Shown piece after piece: positions 1-7,131 of a DNA stretch of 64,000 nt. The DNA is from Methylobacterium oryzihabitans (lineage in GTDB: Bacteria > Pseudomonadota > Alphaproteobacteria > Rhizobiales > Beijerinckiaceae). A program made the translations under genes and the position numbers. Position 1 is the stretch's first letter; each line of letters starts with the position of its first letter. A model generated the notes under the pieces. It saw nothing but the letters and a program-made list of their open reading frames with translations. It was not told the DNA's origin and ran no database searches. The stretch covers positions 1 to 64,000 of the forward strand of contig NZ_SACP01000026.1 of NCBI RefSeq assembly GCF_004004555.2, given 5' to 3'.

Positions 1-287
1 GCCGCGACCGCCGGTGCCGCCGCCGCGACGGGCGCCGGGGCCCGGGGCGGCGCGAAGGCCCGCTGCAGCCGGCCGAGCATCAGCGCCCCGCGGCCGGTCG
101 GCCGCGCCAGGACGTCGTCCCCCTTGAAGCGCCCCGCGCTCACCTTCGGCCGCTCGTCGGTCGGCGCGCGCTTGAACGACGGCAGCCCGATCGTCCGCGC
201 CTTGTTCTCCGCCCTGCCCCCGCCGGCCGGAGCCGTGGGCGTGAGGGCGTGCTTCAGGGTGACTTGAGCGCTGATGGGCGGGGACAT
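1..287 (-). CDS. Unknown Ala/Pro-rich protein, N-terminal part (runs off the left edge)
   Basis: An open minus-strand frame starts at an ATG at 287 and stays open to base 1, giving at least 95 residues. A strong ribosome binding site (GAGGGAG, 7 nt upstream) supports the start. The visible part begins MSPPISAQVTLKHA, is low in hydrophobic residues, and becomes Ala/Pro-rich. I see no signal peptide or membrane segment and recognise no domain. It lies 180 bp downstream of a CesT-like chaperone gene on the same strand. In type III secretion loci such a position is often held by the chaperone's secreted partner, and the disordered Ser/Thr/Pro-containing N-terminus fits that, but this is inference. 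The C-terminal part lies outside the window. Confidence 0.5.
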   Translation of the reverse strand, partial: MSPPISAQVTLKHALTPTAPAGGGRAENKARTIGLPSFKRAPTDERPKVSAGRFKGDDVLARPTGRGALMLGRLQRAFAPPRAPAPVAAAAPAVA

Positions 288-360
288 GGCCGACTCCCTC
301 GGACGATCCCGGATTCCCGGCGCCCGGCGTGGTCTGCCGGTGCCGGCCGGTCCGCCGCCG

Positions 361-466
361 CGGCGGCGTTGGAATGGAACTGTCTCGGGGCGTGACCGCC
401 CCGGGCCGCGCCGCGGCGGCGTTGGAATGGGACTGTTCCGGGGCGCGACCGCCCCGGGCCGCGCCG
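361..466. repeat. 53-bp tandem duplication, each copy with a GC hairpin
   Basis: Bases 361-413 and 414-466 are two head-to-tail copies that differ at only a few positions (for example GGAACTGTCT against GGGACTGTTC). Each carries a GC hairpin; in copy 2 it is perfect: CCGGGGCG (438-445), loop CGAC, CGCCCCGG (450-457). Together with the start region of the next gene they fill the 180-bp space between the chaperone gene and the left-edge gene. There is no T-run, so they are not typical intrinsic terminators. They could attenuate or stabilise the transcript. Confidence 0.75.
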
Positions 467-467
467 C

Positions 468-917
468 TCAGATGCGGATCCAGTTCGGGCCGTCGGCGAC
501 CGGCGCGGTCGCCTCCTCGGCCGCCGGTGCGGTCCGGCGCGCCTGCAGGTCCCGGGCCGCTCCGGCCATCGCCTCGATCAGCGCGGCGAGGTCGTCGGGC
601 GCGAGGCCGGCGCTGCGCGCGGCCGAGCACAGGACGACCTCGTCGCTCGCCCCGTCGAGGGCGAGCCACGCGCCCGACAGCGGCAGGCCGAACAGGTTGG
701 CGCGCATCGCCTCCTCGATCTCCCGCGCACGGTCGGGCCCGAGGCGCCACAGGGCGGCGTGCAGGTAGAGGAACGGGCTTTCCTCCGGACATTCGATCGA
801 GATCCTGACGCCGTCGAGCAGGACGGTCGCGACGCCGTCCGCGTCGGGGGTCAGGTCGATGCCGGCCAAGTCGCCCAGCTCGGCCAGGAGCCGGTCGGTG
901 TGCTGCCCCAAGCCCAT
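468..917 (-). CDS. CesT-like type III secretion chaperone (putative)
   Basis: The gene encodes 149 residues. The order of features (N-terminal helix ending in LLAELGDLAGIDLTP, then strands carrying VATVLLDGVRISIE and SPFLYLHAALW, a long helix, then WLALDGASDEVVLCSA and a C-terminal helix) matches the alpha-beta-beta-beta-alpha-beta-beta-alpha fold of class I (CesT/Tir family) secretion chaperones, which are small, acidic and dimeric. The charge is clearly acidic. I chose the ATG at 917 because a GGGAAG ribosome-binding match precedes it; an in-frame ATG at 989 would add 24 unlikely residues. The family binds the N-terminal region of a secreted effector, so the next gene on the strand is the natural candidate partner. 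The fold call rests on pattern only. Confidence 0.55.
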   Translation of the reverse strand: MGLGQHTDRLLAELGDLAGIDLTPDADGVATVLLDGVRISIECPEESPFLYLHAALWRLGPDRAREIEEAMRANLFGLPLSGAWLALDGASDEVVLCSAARSAGLAPDDLAALIEAMAGAARDLQARRTAPAAEEATAPVADGPNWIRI

Positions 918-988
918 CGGTGTCTTCCCGGCCTCTCGCCTCCACTTAACCGGGGCCGTCGTGGCGGGCAATCCATCGCAGAATCCCA

Positions 989-1174
989 CAGGGCAATCGG
1001 GTGACCCCGCTTGCCCTGGGTTCCTTGCTTGGCCTCAGGCGCCGGCAGTCACATCCGTGACTTTGGCTTTCGCTCCGCTCTGCGTCCGAGAGGACATTCG
1101 TCCTCCCGGACCCGCTGCGCGGGGCGCTCTTCGCGCCCGCCGGATCGACAATCGGGTTTCACCCGATTGCCCTG
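989..1174. repeat. Palindromic repeat element with 16-bp terminal inverted repeats
   Basis: CAGGGCAATCGGGTGA (989-1004) is repeated perfectly inverted at 1159-1174. The 154-bp interior is itself packed with hairpins, such as GTCAC-ATCC-GTGAC, GAGGAC-ATTC-GTCCTC and CAATCGGGT-TTC-ACCCGATTG (1150-1169). It fills much of the 425-bp space between the divergent chaperone and cyclodeaminase genes. No convincing gene is seen there. It resembles a small non-autonomous mobile or repetitive extragenic element. Confidence 0.6.
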
Positions 1175-1342
1175 GAGTCCCACAGGAGAGCGAGCCGGCT
1201 CATCTTCCCGGGAGTGATACCCGTCCCCGCCCCGACCGCCGGGCCTGGACCGGCGACCCGCGCGGGTCCATCAAGCACCCGGTTCATCGGAGGCCGGGGG
1301 ACGGCAGCCCGCCGGCCTCCCTGCGGGATCGAGGAGGAACCG

Positions 1343-2290
1343 GTGTCGAGTACGCTGCGCCACTACACCGCCGCCGAGGTCGAGGCCGGGCTCGACTATC
1401 CCCGGCTGATCGACGCCCTCGACGACGCCTTCCGGCGCGGCGGCGAGCCGATGCCGGTGCGCCGCGCCTACGAGGTCGGGGCCGAGGACGCCCCCGGCCA
1501 CCTCCTGACGATGCCGGCCTGGGAGCGCGGCCGGCGGCTCGGCGTCAAGCTGGTCTCGGTGTTTCCGCGCAACGCCGAGCGCGGCCTCGGCGCGGTGTCG
1601 TCGCTCTACGTGCTGTTCGACGGCCGCACCGGGGTGCCGCGGGCGCTGGTCGACGGCGAGGCGCTGACCAACCGGCGCACCGCCGCCGCCTCGGCGCTGG
1701 CGTCGCGCTACCTGTCGCGCCCCGACAGCCGAACCCTGCTCCTCGTCGGCACCGGCCACGTCGCCGCCCACCTGCCGCAGGCCCACCGGGCGGTGCGGCC
1801 GATCGAGCGGGTGCTGGTCTGGGGCCGCAGCCCGGAGCGGGCCCGCGACCTCGCCGCGACCCTGTCGGAGCGCGGCTTCGACGCGACGCCGGCCGCCGAC
1901 CTGCCGGGCGCGCTGGCGCAGGCCGACATCGTCTCCTGCGCCACCACCTCCCGCGCGCCGATCGTCCTCGGGCGCGACCTGAGGCCCGGCACCCATCTCG
2001 ACCTCGTCGGCGCCTTCACGGCCGCGATGCGCGAGACCGACGACGAGGCGGTGGCGCGCGCCCGGGTCTACGTCGACACCCGGGCCGGGGCGCTCGCCGA
2101 GGCCGGCGACCTGCTCCAGCCGGCCGCCGCCGGGGCGTGGTCCACCGACGCCATCGTCGGCGACCTGCACGACCTCGCCAGCGGCGCGCGGCCCGGCCGC
2201 GGCGGCGGCGACGAGATCACGCTGTTCAAGTCGGTCGGCGCCGCGATCGAGGATCTCGTCGCCGCCGGGCTGCTCGCCGACGCCGGATAG
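1343..2290 (+). CDS. Ornithine cyclodeaminase / mu-crystallin family protein
   Basis: The 315-residue product is the usual length for the family. It has an N-terminal substrate and dimer domain (LTMPAWERGRRLGVKLVSVF, with the family Lys) and the VDGEALTNRRTAAASALA stretch. A Rossmann motif VGTGHVA follows and binds NAD(P)H. Members deaminate ornithine to proline or reduce cyclic imines such as pyrroline-2-carboxylate; the exact substrate cannot be told here. The GTG start at 1343 is chosen because a strong GGAGGAA site lies just upstream and homology begins there (SSTLRHYTAAEVE). It reads toward repA, 129 bp away, so co-transcription is possible but not evident. Confidence 0.8.
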   Translation: MSSTLRHYTAAEVEAGLDYPRLIDALDDAFRRGGEPMPVRRAYEVGAEDAPGHLLTMPAWERGRRLGVKLVSVFPRNAERGLGAVSSLYVLFDGRTGVPRALVDGEALTNRRTAAASALASRYLSRPDSRTLLLVGTGHVAAHLPQAHRAVRPIERVLVWGRSPERARDLAATLSERGFDATPAADLPGALAQADIVSCATTSRAPIVLGRDLRPGTHLDLVGAFTAAMRETDDEAVARARVYVDTRAGALAEAGDLLQPAAAGAWSTDAIVGDLHDLASGARPGRGGGDEITLFKSVGAAIEDLVAAGLLADAG

Positions 2291-2419
2291 CCGGGCCGCC
2301 GGAATCCGTTGCTTGCGCGAGGCTTGCGCCGGCCTCGGCCCCGGGCACGGAAGCGGTCCCCCCGGCTCGCTTGCGGTGCTATGACGGTTTTCGCCGTTTC
2401 GCCGCAAACGAGAGGGGAC

Positions 2420-3649
2420 ATGAACCAGCACGTCCAGGCCAGCGGGGCGCCCGTGCCGCCGCCGAGCGAGACCGCCGGGCACGACGCCCGCCTCCTCGGC
2501 GCCAAGCTCCGCGAGATCGCCTCGGTGGTGTTCTCGCCGGCCGAGGCCAAGACCCTCCGGCGCTTCACCTCCGGCGAGGTCGCGCGGATCCTCGGGCTCA
2601 CCGACAGCCGGGTGCGCCAGCTCTCGCCCGACCTGCTCGTCTCCCCGCCCGAGGTCGCCCCGGGCGGGCGCCGGCTCTACACCCTCGCCGACATCCACGC
2701 CCTGCGCGCGCATCTCGACGGCATCGACCGGGTCGGGCGCCGCTACCTCCCGCACCGCGACCCGGCGGCGGGCGAGCACCTCCAGGTCGTCGCCTGCGTC
2801 AACTTCAAGGGCGGCTCGGGCAAGACCACGACGGCGGCGCATCTGGCGCAGTCGCTGGTGCTGCGCGGCTACCGGGTGCTCGCCGTCGACCTCGACCCGC
2901 AGGCGAGTCTCTCGACCCTGCTCGGCGTGCGGCCGGAGAGCGAACTCGACCCCTATCCGACGATCTACGACGCAATCCGCTACGGCGCCGGCCAGCGCCC
3001 GCTCGGCGCCGTCATCCGGCCGACCTACTTCACCGGCCTCGACCTCGTGCCGGCCGACCTCGAACTCGAGGTGTTCGAGTTCGAGGCGCCGATGCACTCG
3101 GCCCGCCGCCGGCCCGACGACCCCGAGCCGCCGTTCTTCGCCCGGATGGGCCTCGTCCTCGACGAGGTCGCCGACCGCTACGACGTGGTGGTGGTCGATT
3201 GCCCGCCGCGGCTCGGCTACCTCACCATCGCGGCCCTGTGCGCCGCGACCTCGCTGCTCATCACCATCCATCCGCAGATGCTCGACGTGTCGTCGATGCG
3301 CCAGTTCCTGACGATGATGGACGAGCTGATGGAGCCGGTGCGCGCCCAGGGCGGCGCTCCGACCCACGACTGGTTCCGCTACCTCGTCACCCGGTTCGAG
3401 CCGCAGGACACGCCGCAGACCGAGGTGGTGGCGATGCTGCGCGGGCTGTTCGGCGAGCGGGTCCTCACCAAGGCGATGCTGCAATCGGCGGCGGTGTCGA
3501 ATTCCGGCCTGCGCGGCCAGACCGTCTACGAGACGCCGTTGCGCCGCGACGAGGTCACCGGCTCGACCTACCGGCGGGCGCTCGACGCCCTCGACGCGGT
3601 CAACGGCGAGATCGAGGGGCTGATCCGCAGGGCCTGGGGGCGGGCATGA
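2420..3649 (+). CDS. repA: RepA/ParA-type partition ATPase
   Basis: The gene encodes 409 residues. An N-terminal MerR/SopA-like winged helix lies at about 48-98 (FTSGEVARILGLTDSRVRQL). The ParA ATPase domain follows, with a deviant Walker A motif KGGSGKTT at 130-137, AVDLDPQASLS, and VVVDCPPRLGYLT. This architecture and length are those of RepA of repABC replicons, which segregates DNA together with RepB and represses its own operon. The ATG at 2420 follows an AGAGGGG site. The stop overlaps the repB start (ATGA). A RepC initiator gene, normally third in the operon, is absent downstream. In a chromosomal context this suggests either a stranded plasmid relic or a partition module used without RepC. 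Confidence 0.9.
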   Translation: MNQHVQASGAPVPPPSETAGHDARLLGAKLREIASVVFSPAEAKTLRRFTSGEVARILGLTDSRVRQLSPDLLVSPPEVAPGGRRLYTLADIHALRAHLDGIDRVGRRYLPHRDPAAGEHLQVVACVNFKGGSGKTTTAAHLAQSLVLRGYRVLAVDLDPQASLSTLLGVRPESELDPYPTIYDAIRYGAGQRPLGAVIRPTYFTGLDLVPADLELEVFEFEAPMHSARRRPDDPEPPFFARMGLVLDEVADRYDVVVVDCPPRLGYLTIAALCAATSLLITIHPQMLDVSSMRQFLTMMDELMEPVRAQGGAPTHDWFRYLVTRFEPQDTPQTEVVAMLRGLFGERVLTKAMLQSAAVSNSGLRGQTVYETPLRRDEVTGSTYRRALDALDAVNGEIEGLIRRAWGRA

Positions 3650-4650
3650 GCCAGAAGAAGCGACTGAGCGCCATCATGGGCGCGCCGCTGCGCAGCGACG
3701 CGCCGGCACCGCCGGACTCAGACATCGCAACGACTTACGCCCCTGTAGCAGGTGCTACGGCCACGCCCGAGAAGCGCCCGAGCGCCGCCCGGTCGATGGC
3801 CGCGATGTGGGCCGCCTCCCGGTCCGGGCCGGCCGACCCGGAGGCGACGGTGGTCGAGATCGACCCCGACCTGTGCGACCCCTCGGCGATCGCCGACCGC
3901 GTGCCCGACGCCACCGACGCCGCCTTCGCGGCCTTCGTCGAGCAGATCCGCGACGAGGGCCAGCATACGCCGATCCTGGTGCGCCGCCACCCGTCCTCGG
4001 CGGGCCGCTACGAGATCGCCTACGGCCGCCGCCGGACCCGGGCGGCGCGGGCGATCGGCCGGCCGGTGCGGGCCCTGGTGCGGGACCTGAGCGACGCCGA
4101 CCTCCTCGTCGCGCAGGGCTCGGAGAACCTCGCCCGCGAGGACCTGAGCTACATCGAGCGCGCGCATTTCGCCCGCAACATGGAGCGGGCCGGCGTGGCC
4201 CGCGAGGTGATCCTGAAGGCGATGGGCGTCCACCGGCCCGACCTCGCCAACTACCTCGCGGTGGCGCAGAGCATCCCCGAGGCGGTGATCGCCGCGATCG
4301 GCCCGGCGCCGAAGATCGGCCGCCCGCGCTGGCTCACCCTCGCCGACCGGATCCGGACCGCCGATCGCGACCGCATCGACGCCGCCCTGGCCTCGCCGTC
4401 CCTCGCCGGCAAGACCTCCGACGAGCGCTTCGCCGCGATCCTGGCGGCCCTGGCGACGGCCCCGAAGGCGGCGGCGCGGCCGAAGGCCGAGACGGTGAAG
4501 GACGGCCGCGGCGTCAGGTTCGCCCGCGTCGAGCGCAGCGCCGCGGGGCTGCGCGTCACGGTCGAGGAGGCGGCCGAGCCCGGCTTCGGCGAGTATCTCG
4601 CCGGCCGGCTGCCGGAACTGATCGCAGCGTACCGCGCCAGCCGGGGCTGA
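3646..4650 (+). CDS. repB: RepB/ParB-type partition protein
   Basis: The gene encodes 334 residues and begins inside the repA stop (ATGA overlap), so the two are translationally coupled. A ParB/Spo0J N-terminal domain is clear: TPILVRRHPSS, YEIAYGRRRTRAARAIG, then GSENLAREDLSYIERAHFA, where the GSENLAR(E)DLS stretch is typical of RepB. A KorB-like helix-turn-helix follows (AREVILKAMGVHRPDLANYL). RepB binds parS sites and stimulates the RepA ATPase. The usual repC gene does not follow. Instead 339 bp without a gene, including an AT-rich island, separate repB from a methyltransferase-like gene. Confidence 0.88.
   Translation: MSQKKRLSAIMGAPLRSDAPAPPDSDIATTYAPVAGATATPEKRPSAARSMAAMWAASRSGPADPEATVVEIDPDLCDPSAIADRVPDATDAAFAAFVEQIRDEGQHTPILVRRHPSSAGRYEIAYGRRRTRAARAIGRPVRALVRDLSDADLLVAQGSENLAREDLSYIERAHFARNMERAGVAREVILKAMGVHRPDLANYLAVAQSIPEAVIAAIGPAPKIGRPRWLTLADRIRTADRDRIDAALASPSLAGKTSDERFAAILAALATAPKAAARPKAETVKDGRGVRFARVERSAAGLRVTVEEAAEPGFGEYLAGRLPELIAAYRASRG
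3745..3758. promoter_or_regulatory. Palindrome inside repB, candidate partition site or operator
   Basis: GTAGCA-GG-TGCTAC is a 14-bp perfect inverted repeat around a GG spacer, in the poorly conserved N-terminal coding region of repB. parS sites of repABC replicons are short palindromes located in or near the operon, so this is a candidate. It does not match the GTTNNNNGCNNNNAAC form exactly. Confidence 0.25.
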
Positions 4651-4740
4651 GCCCGGGTTCGGCCGCCGGGAGGGGAGGGGACTGTCGGGTGGGCTGGTCG
4701 AAAGCGAGCCTGTCCCCGGCGGAACGGCAACCGGGGCCGA

Positions 4741-4800
4741 AAGGTATTTATGATGAAATAATTGAGGTATTTTTAAATATGCAAGATATTTTGAAATATC
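4741..4800. other. AT-rich island (about 20% GC) after repB
   Basis: Only 12 of 60 bases are G or C, in surroundings that are overwhelmingly GC. It contains repeated GGTATTT (starting 4743 and 4766), repeated TGAAATA, and an inverted repeat AAATAT-GCAAG-ATATTT (4775-4791). The rest of the 4651-4989 gap holds no gene; a weak CCCCGG/CCGGGG hairpin at 4714-4736 may end the repAB transcript. The island is compatible with a DNA-unwinding element, a centromere-like site or a horizontally acquired scrap; none of these is shown. Confidence 0.6.
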
Positions 4801-4989
4801 GACGCTCAACCAGGATGCAAAACTCCCCTCTCCAGGCGATCCCGCGCTTGATCCGCAAAGGACTTTCCCCGGATCGCTGTCCGCTCGCGGTCCCACGGCG
4901 CGGCGGCCCAGCTTCCGAAGCACTCCCCCCCTGCGCGGCCCGGAGTCGCCTCTCGACGCCCCCGCCCGGGCTACCGTAAGGTCCCGGCC

Positions 4990-5883
4990 ATGCATCCAGG
5001 CTCCCTCTCCCTCGACGCCTTCCTGAACCGCCGGTCCGCCGACCGGCGCCTCGCCCGGCTCACCCACGACATCGTGCTGCCGGAGGCGAGGGGGCTCGAA
5101 TTCGGTCCCGGCACCAATCCGACGCCGCTTCCGGAGGGACTGTCCGTCGCCTATGTCGACCACGCCGCCGCCCCGCCCGACGCGCCCCCCGGCACGGCGC
5201 CGGTCGACCACGTCTGGGCGGGCTCCGGCCCGCTCGCCGCGGTACTCGACCGGACCGGCCACGACTTCGCCATCGCGGCGCAGGTGGCGCAGTACGTGCC
5301 GAACCTCCTCGGCTGGTTTCGCGGCATCCACGCGGTGCTGCGTCCCGGCGGCGTGCTCAACCTGTCGCTGCCCGACCGGCGCTTCATGTTCGACGTCGCC
5401 CGCCGCGAGAGCACGATCGCCGAACTGGTCGAGGCCGACCTGCTCGCCTATGCCCGCCCGAGCCCGCGGCAGGTCTTCGCCCACACCTACGAGGCGCGCG
5501 CCGTCGAGCCGGCGGCGATCTGGGCCGGCGAGGATCCGGCCGGGGCGCCGCGCCTGTGCGGCGAGGCGGCGCTCGCCCTGGCGCGGCTGCGCGCCACCGA
5601 GGCGCTCGATCCGGAGCGCACGCTCGACTGCCATTGCTGGGTGTTCACGCCGCTGTCGTTCCTCGACGTGATCGAGGAGGCGGTGCGGCTCGGGCTGTTC
5701 CCGTTCGTGTTCAACCAGATCGCCGGGACCGAGCCGGGCGGCTTCGAGTTCTTCGTCTCGATGCGCCGCGACGCCGAGGAGGACCCGGACGCTCTCCGGG
5801 GATTGCAGACCGGTGCGATCGGCCACCTGCGCGGCATCCTGGAGCGGCAGCGGCGCACGGCCCGGCTCCTCGCCGGCGCCTGA
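4990..5883 (+). CDS. SAM-dependent methyltransferase-like protein
   Basis: The gene encodes 297 residues. The N-terminal half resembles a class I methyltransferase fold: GLEFGPGTNPTPLP (glycine-rich motif I region), VDHVWAGSGPL, then HDFAIAAQVAQYVPNLLGWF and HAVLRPGGVLNLSLPD, the latter being the usual post-motif pattern of type 11 methyltransferases. The C-terminal half (CHCWVFTPLSFLDVIEEA) is the type often seen in small methyltransferases linked to glycan assembly. No signal peptide or membrane segment is seen. The gene stands alone between repB and an ABC transporter, so its substrate cannot be guessed from context. Confidence 0.65.
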   Translation: MHPGSLSLDAFLNRRSADRRLARLTHDIVLPEARGLEFGPGTNPTPLPEGLSVAYVDHAAAPPDAPPGTAPVDHVWAGSGPLAAVLDRTGHDFAIAAQVAQYVPNLLGWFRGIHAVLRPGGVLNLSLPDRRFMFDVARRESTIAELVEADLLAYARPSPRQVFAHTYEARAVEPAAIWAGEDPAGAPRLCGEAALALARLRATEALDPERTLDCHCWVFTPLSFLDVIEEAVRLGLFPFVFNQIAGTEPGGFEFFVSMRRDAEEDPDALRGLQTGAIGHLRGILERQRRTARLLAGA

Positions 5884-6021
5884 GGCATCCCCCCGGTCAT
5901 CAGGAAAACCGGGGACCGCCCTCGCAAAACGCGATACCGCCCCGGCCGCGAACCGCTCTACACTCCCCCACAACGATCATCGAGCAGCCCGTCCGAGCGC
6001 TGCCGGGGAGGAGACATCGCC

Positions 6022-7131
6022 GTGCCGAAGACACTGCTGTGGATGGCCGTGGCCGCGCTGACGCTCGCGCCGGTCGCGGCCCGGGCCGAGGGGGCGCCGG
6101 CCGGCTACCCGGCGGACTACGCCAAGCTGATCGAGACCTCGAAGGGCGAGCAGGGGGTGCTGGTCTACTCGGTGATGGCCGCCTTCAACTGGAAGCCGGT
6201 GATCGAGGGCTTCGCGAAGAAATACCCCTGGATCAAGGTCGAGACGCTCGACATGTCGAGCGAGCTCTGGGACCGCTACAACACCGAGAAGGCGAGCGGC
6301 GCCCGCACCGCCGACCTCATCGCGTCGTTCGGCGTCGACCGCTGGAACGAGTTCATCGCCAAGGGCGAGGCGGTGGCGCACGCCTCGCCCGAGGAGTCGC
6401 ACCTGCCGGCCTGGGCGCGGCTGGCTCCCGGTGTCTACGGCCTCTCGGCCGACCCGGTGCTGATCGTGTGGAACAAGCGTCTCGTGCCCGAGGGCACGAA
6501 GCTCGACTCGATGGCGGCGGTGGCGAAGTTCGCCGAGGCCAACGCCGCCAAGGTGAAGGGCCGCCTCACCACCTACGACAGCGGCTCGGGCACCGTGAAC
6601 GCCTCGTTCAACTGGCTGTGGAGCACGATGCACCCCGACGCCTGGACGACGCTCCAGGCGCTCGCCCCGGCGACGAAGTTCGAGCGCTCCGGCGGCTCGA
6701 TGCTCGAGAAGGTGACCTCGGGCGAGTACACCGCCGCCTATCTCACCAGCGCGATCACGGTCTACACCAAGATCAACGAGCCGGCCCGCAAGGCGATCCT
6801 CGACTGGTCCTACGTCAAGGACGGCCAGCCGATGTTCGTGCGCGCCATGGCGGTGGCCAAGGGCGGGCGCAACCCGGCCTCGGCCCGGCTGCTGATGGAC
6901 CACATCCTGTCGAAGGACGGGCAGATCGCCTTCGCCAAGGGCGGCCTGACCCCGGTGCGCGACGACATCGCGGCCGGCGAGATCCCGTACGGCACGATCG
7001 GTCAGGTCGCCGAGGCGGTCGGCGGCGCCGACAAGCTGCGCTTCATGCCCTACGACGAGGCGAGCGTCGCGAGCATCACCGGCTTCGTCGAGCGCTGGAA
7101 GCGCGACGTGGCGACCGGCGGGCGGCCATGA
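6022..7131 (+). CDS. ABC transporter periplasmic binding protein (Fe3+/aminoethylphosphonate class)
   Basis: The gene encodes 369 residues, with an N-terminal signal peptide (TLLWMAVAALTLAPVAARA, cleaved after ARA). The mature part is a family 1 extracellular solute-binding protein, seen in GVLVYSVMAAFNWKPVIEGF, DLIASFGVDRWNEF and GLSADPVLIVWNKRLVP. Such proteins deliver ferric iron, phosphonates, polyamines or sugar derivatives to FbpB/FbpC-type permeases. The GTG start at 6022 follows a GGGGAGGAG site. The stop overlaps the permease start (ATGA), so the three transporter genes form one operon. Nothing nearby identifies the ligand; the iron-type Tyr-Tyr pair is not obvious. Confidence 0.82.
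   Translation: MPKTLLWMAVAALTLAPVAARAEGAPAGYPADYAKLIETSKGEQGVLVYSVMAAFNWKPVIEGFAKKYPWIKVETLDMSSELWDRYNTEKASGARTADLIASFGVDRWNEFIAKGEAVAHASPEESHLPAWARLAPGVYGLSADPVLIVWNKRLVPEGTKLDSMAAVAKFAEANAAKVKGRLTTYDSGSGTVNASFNWLWSTMHPDAWTTLQALAPATKFERSGGSMLEKVTSGEYTAAYLTSAITVYTKINEPARKAILDWSYVKDGQPMFVRAMAVAKGGRNPASARLLMDHILSKDGQIAFAKGGLTPVRDDIAAGEIPYGTIGQVAEAVGGADKLRFMPYDEASVASITGFVERWKRDVATGGRP

Noticed and set aside
1011-1217. A 68-codon frame between the chaperone and cyclodeaminase genes
   Set aside because: It lies inside the palindromic element, has no ribosome binding site and no protein-like composition.
859-3645. A long plus-strand frame leading into repB
   Set aside because: Only the part from 3646 is real repB. 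The upstream part is Arg/Pro-rich and overlaps the cyclodeaminase and repA in another frame.
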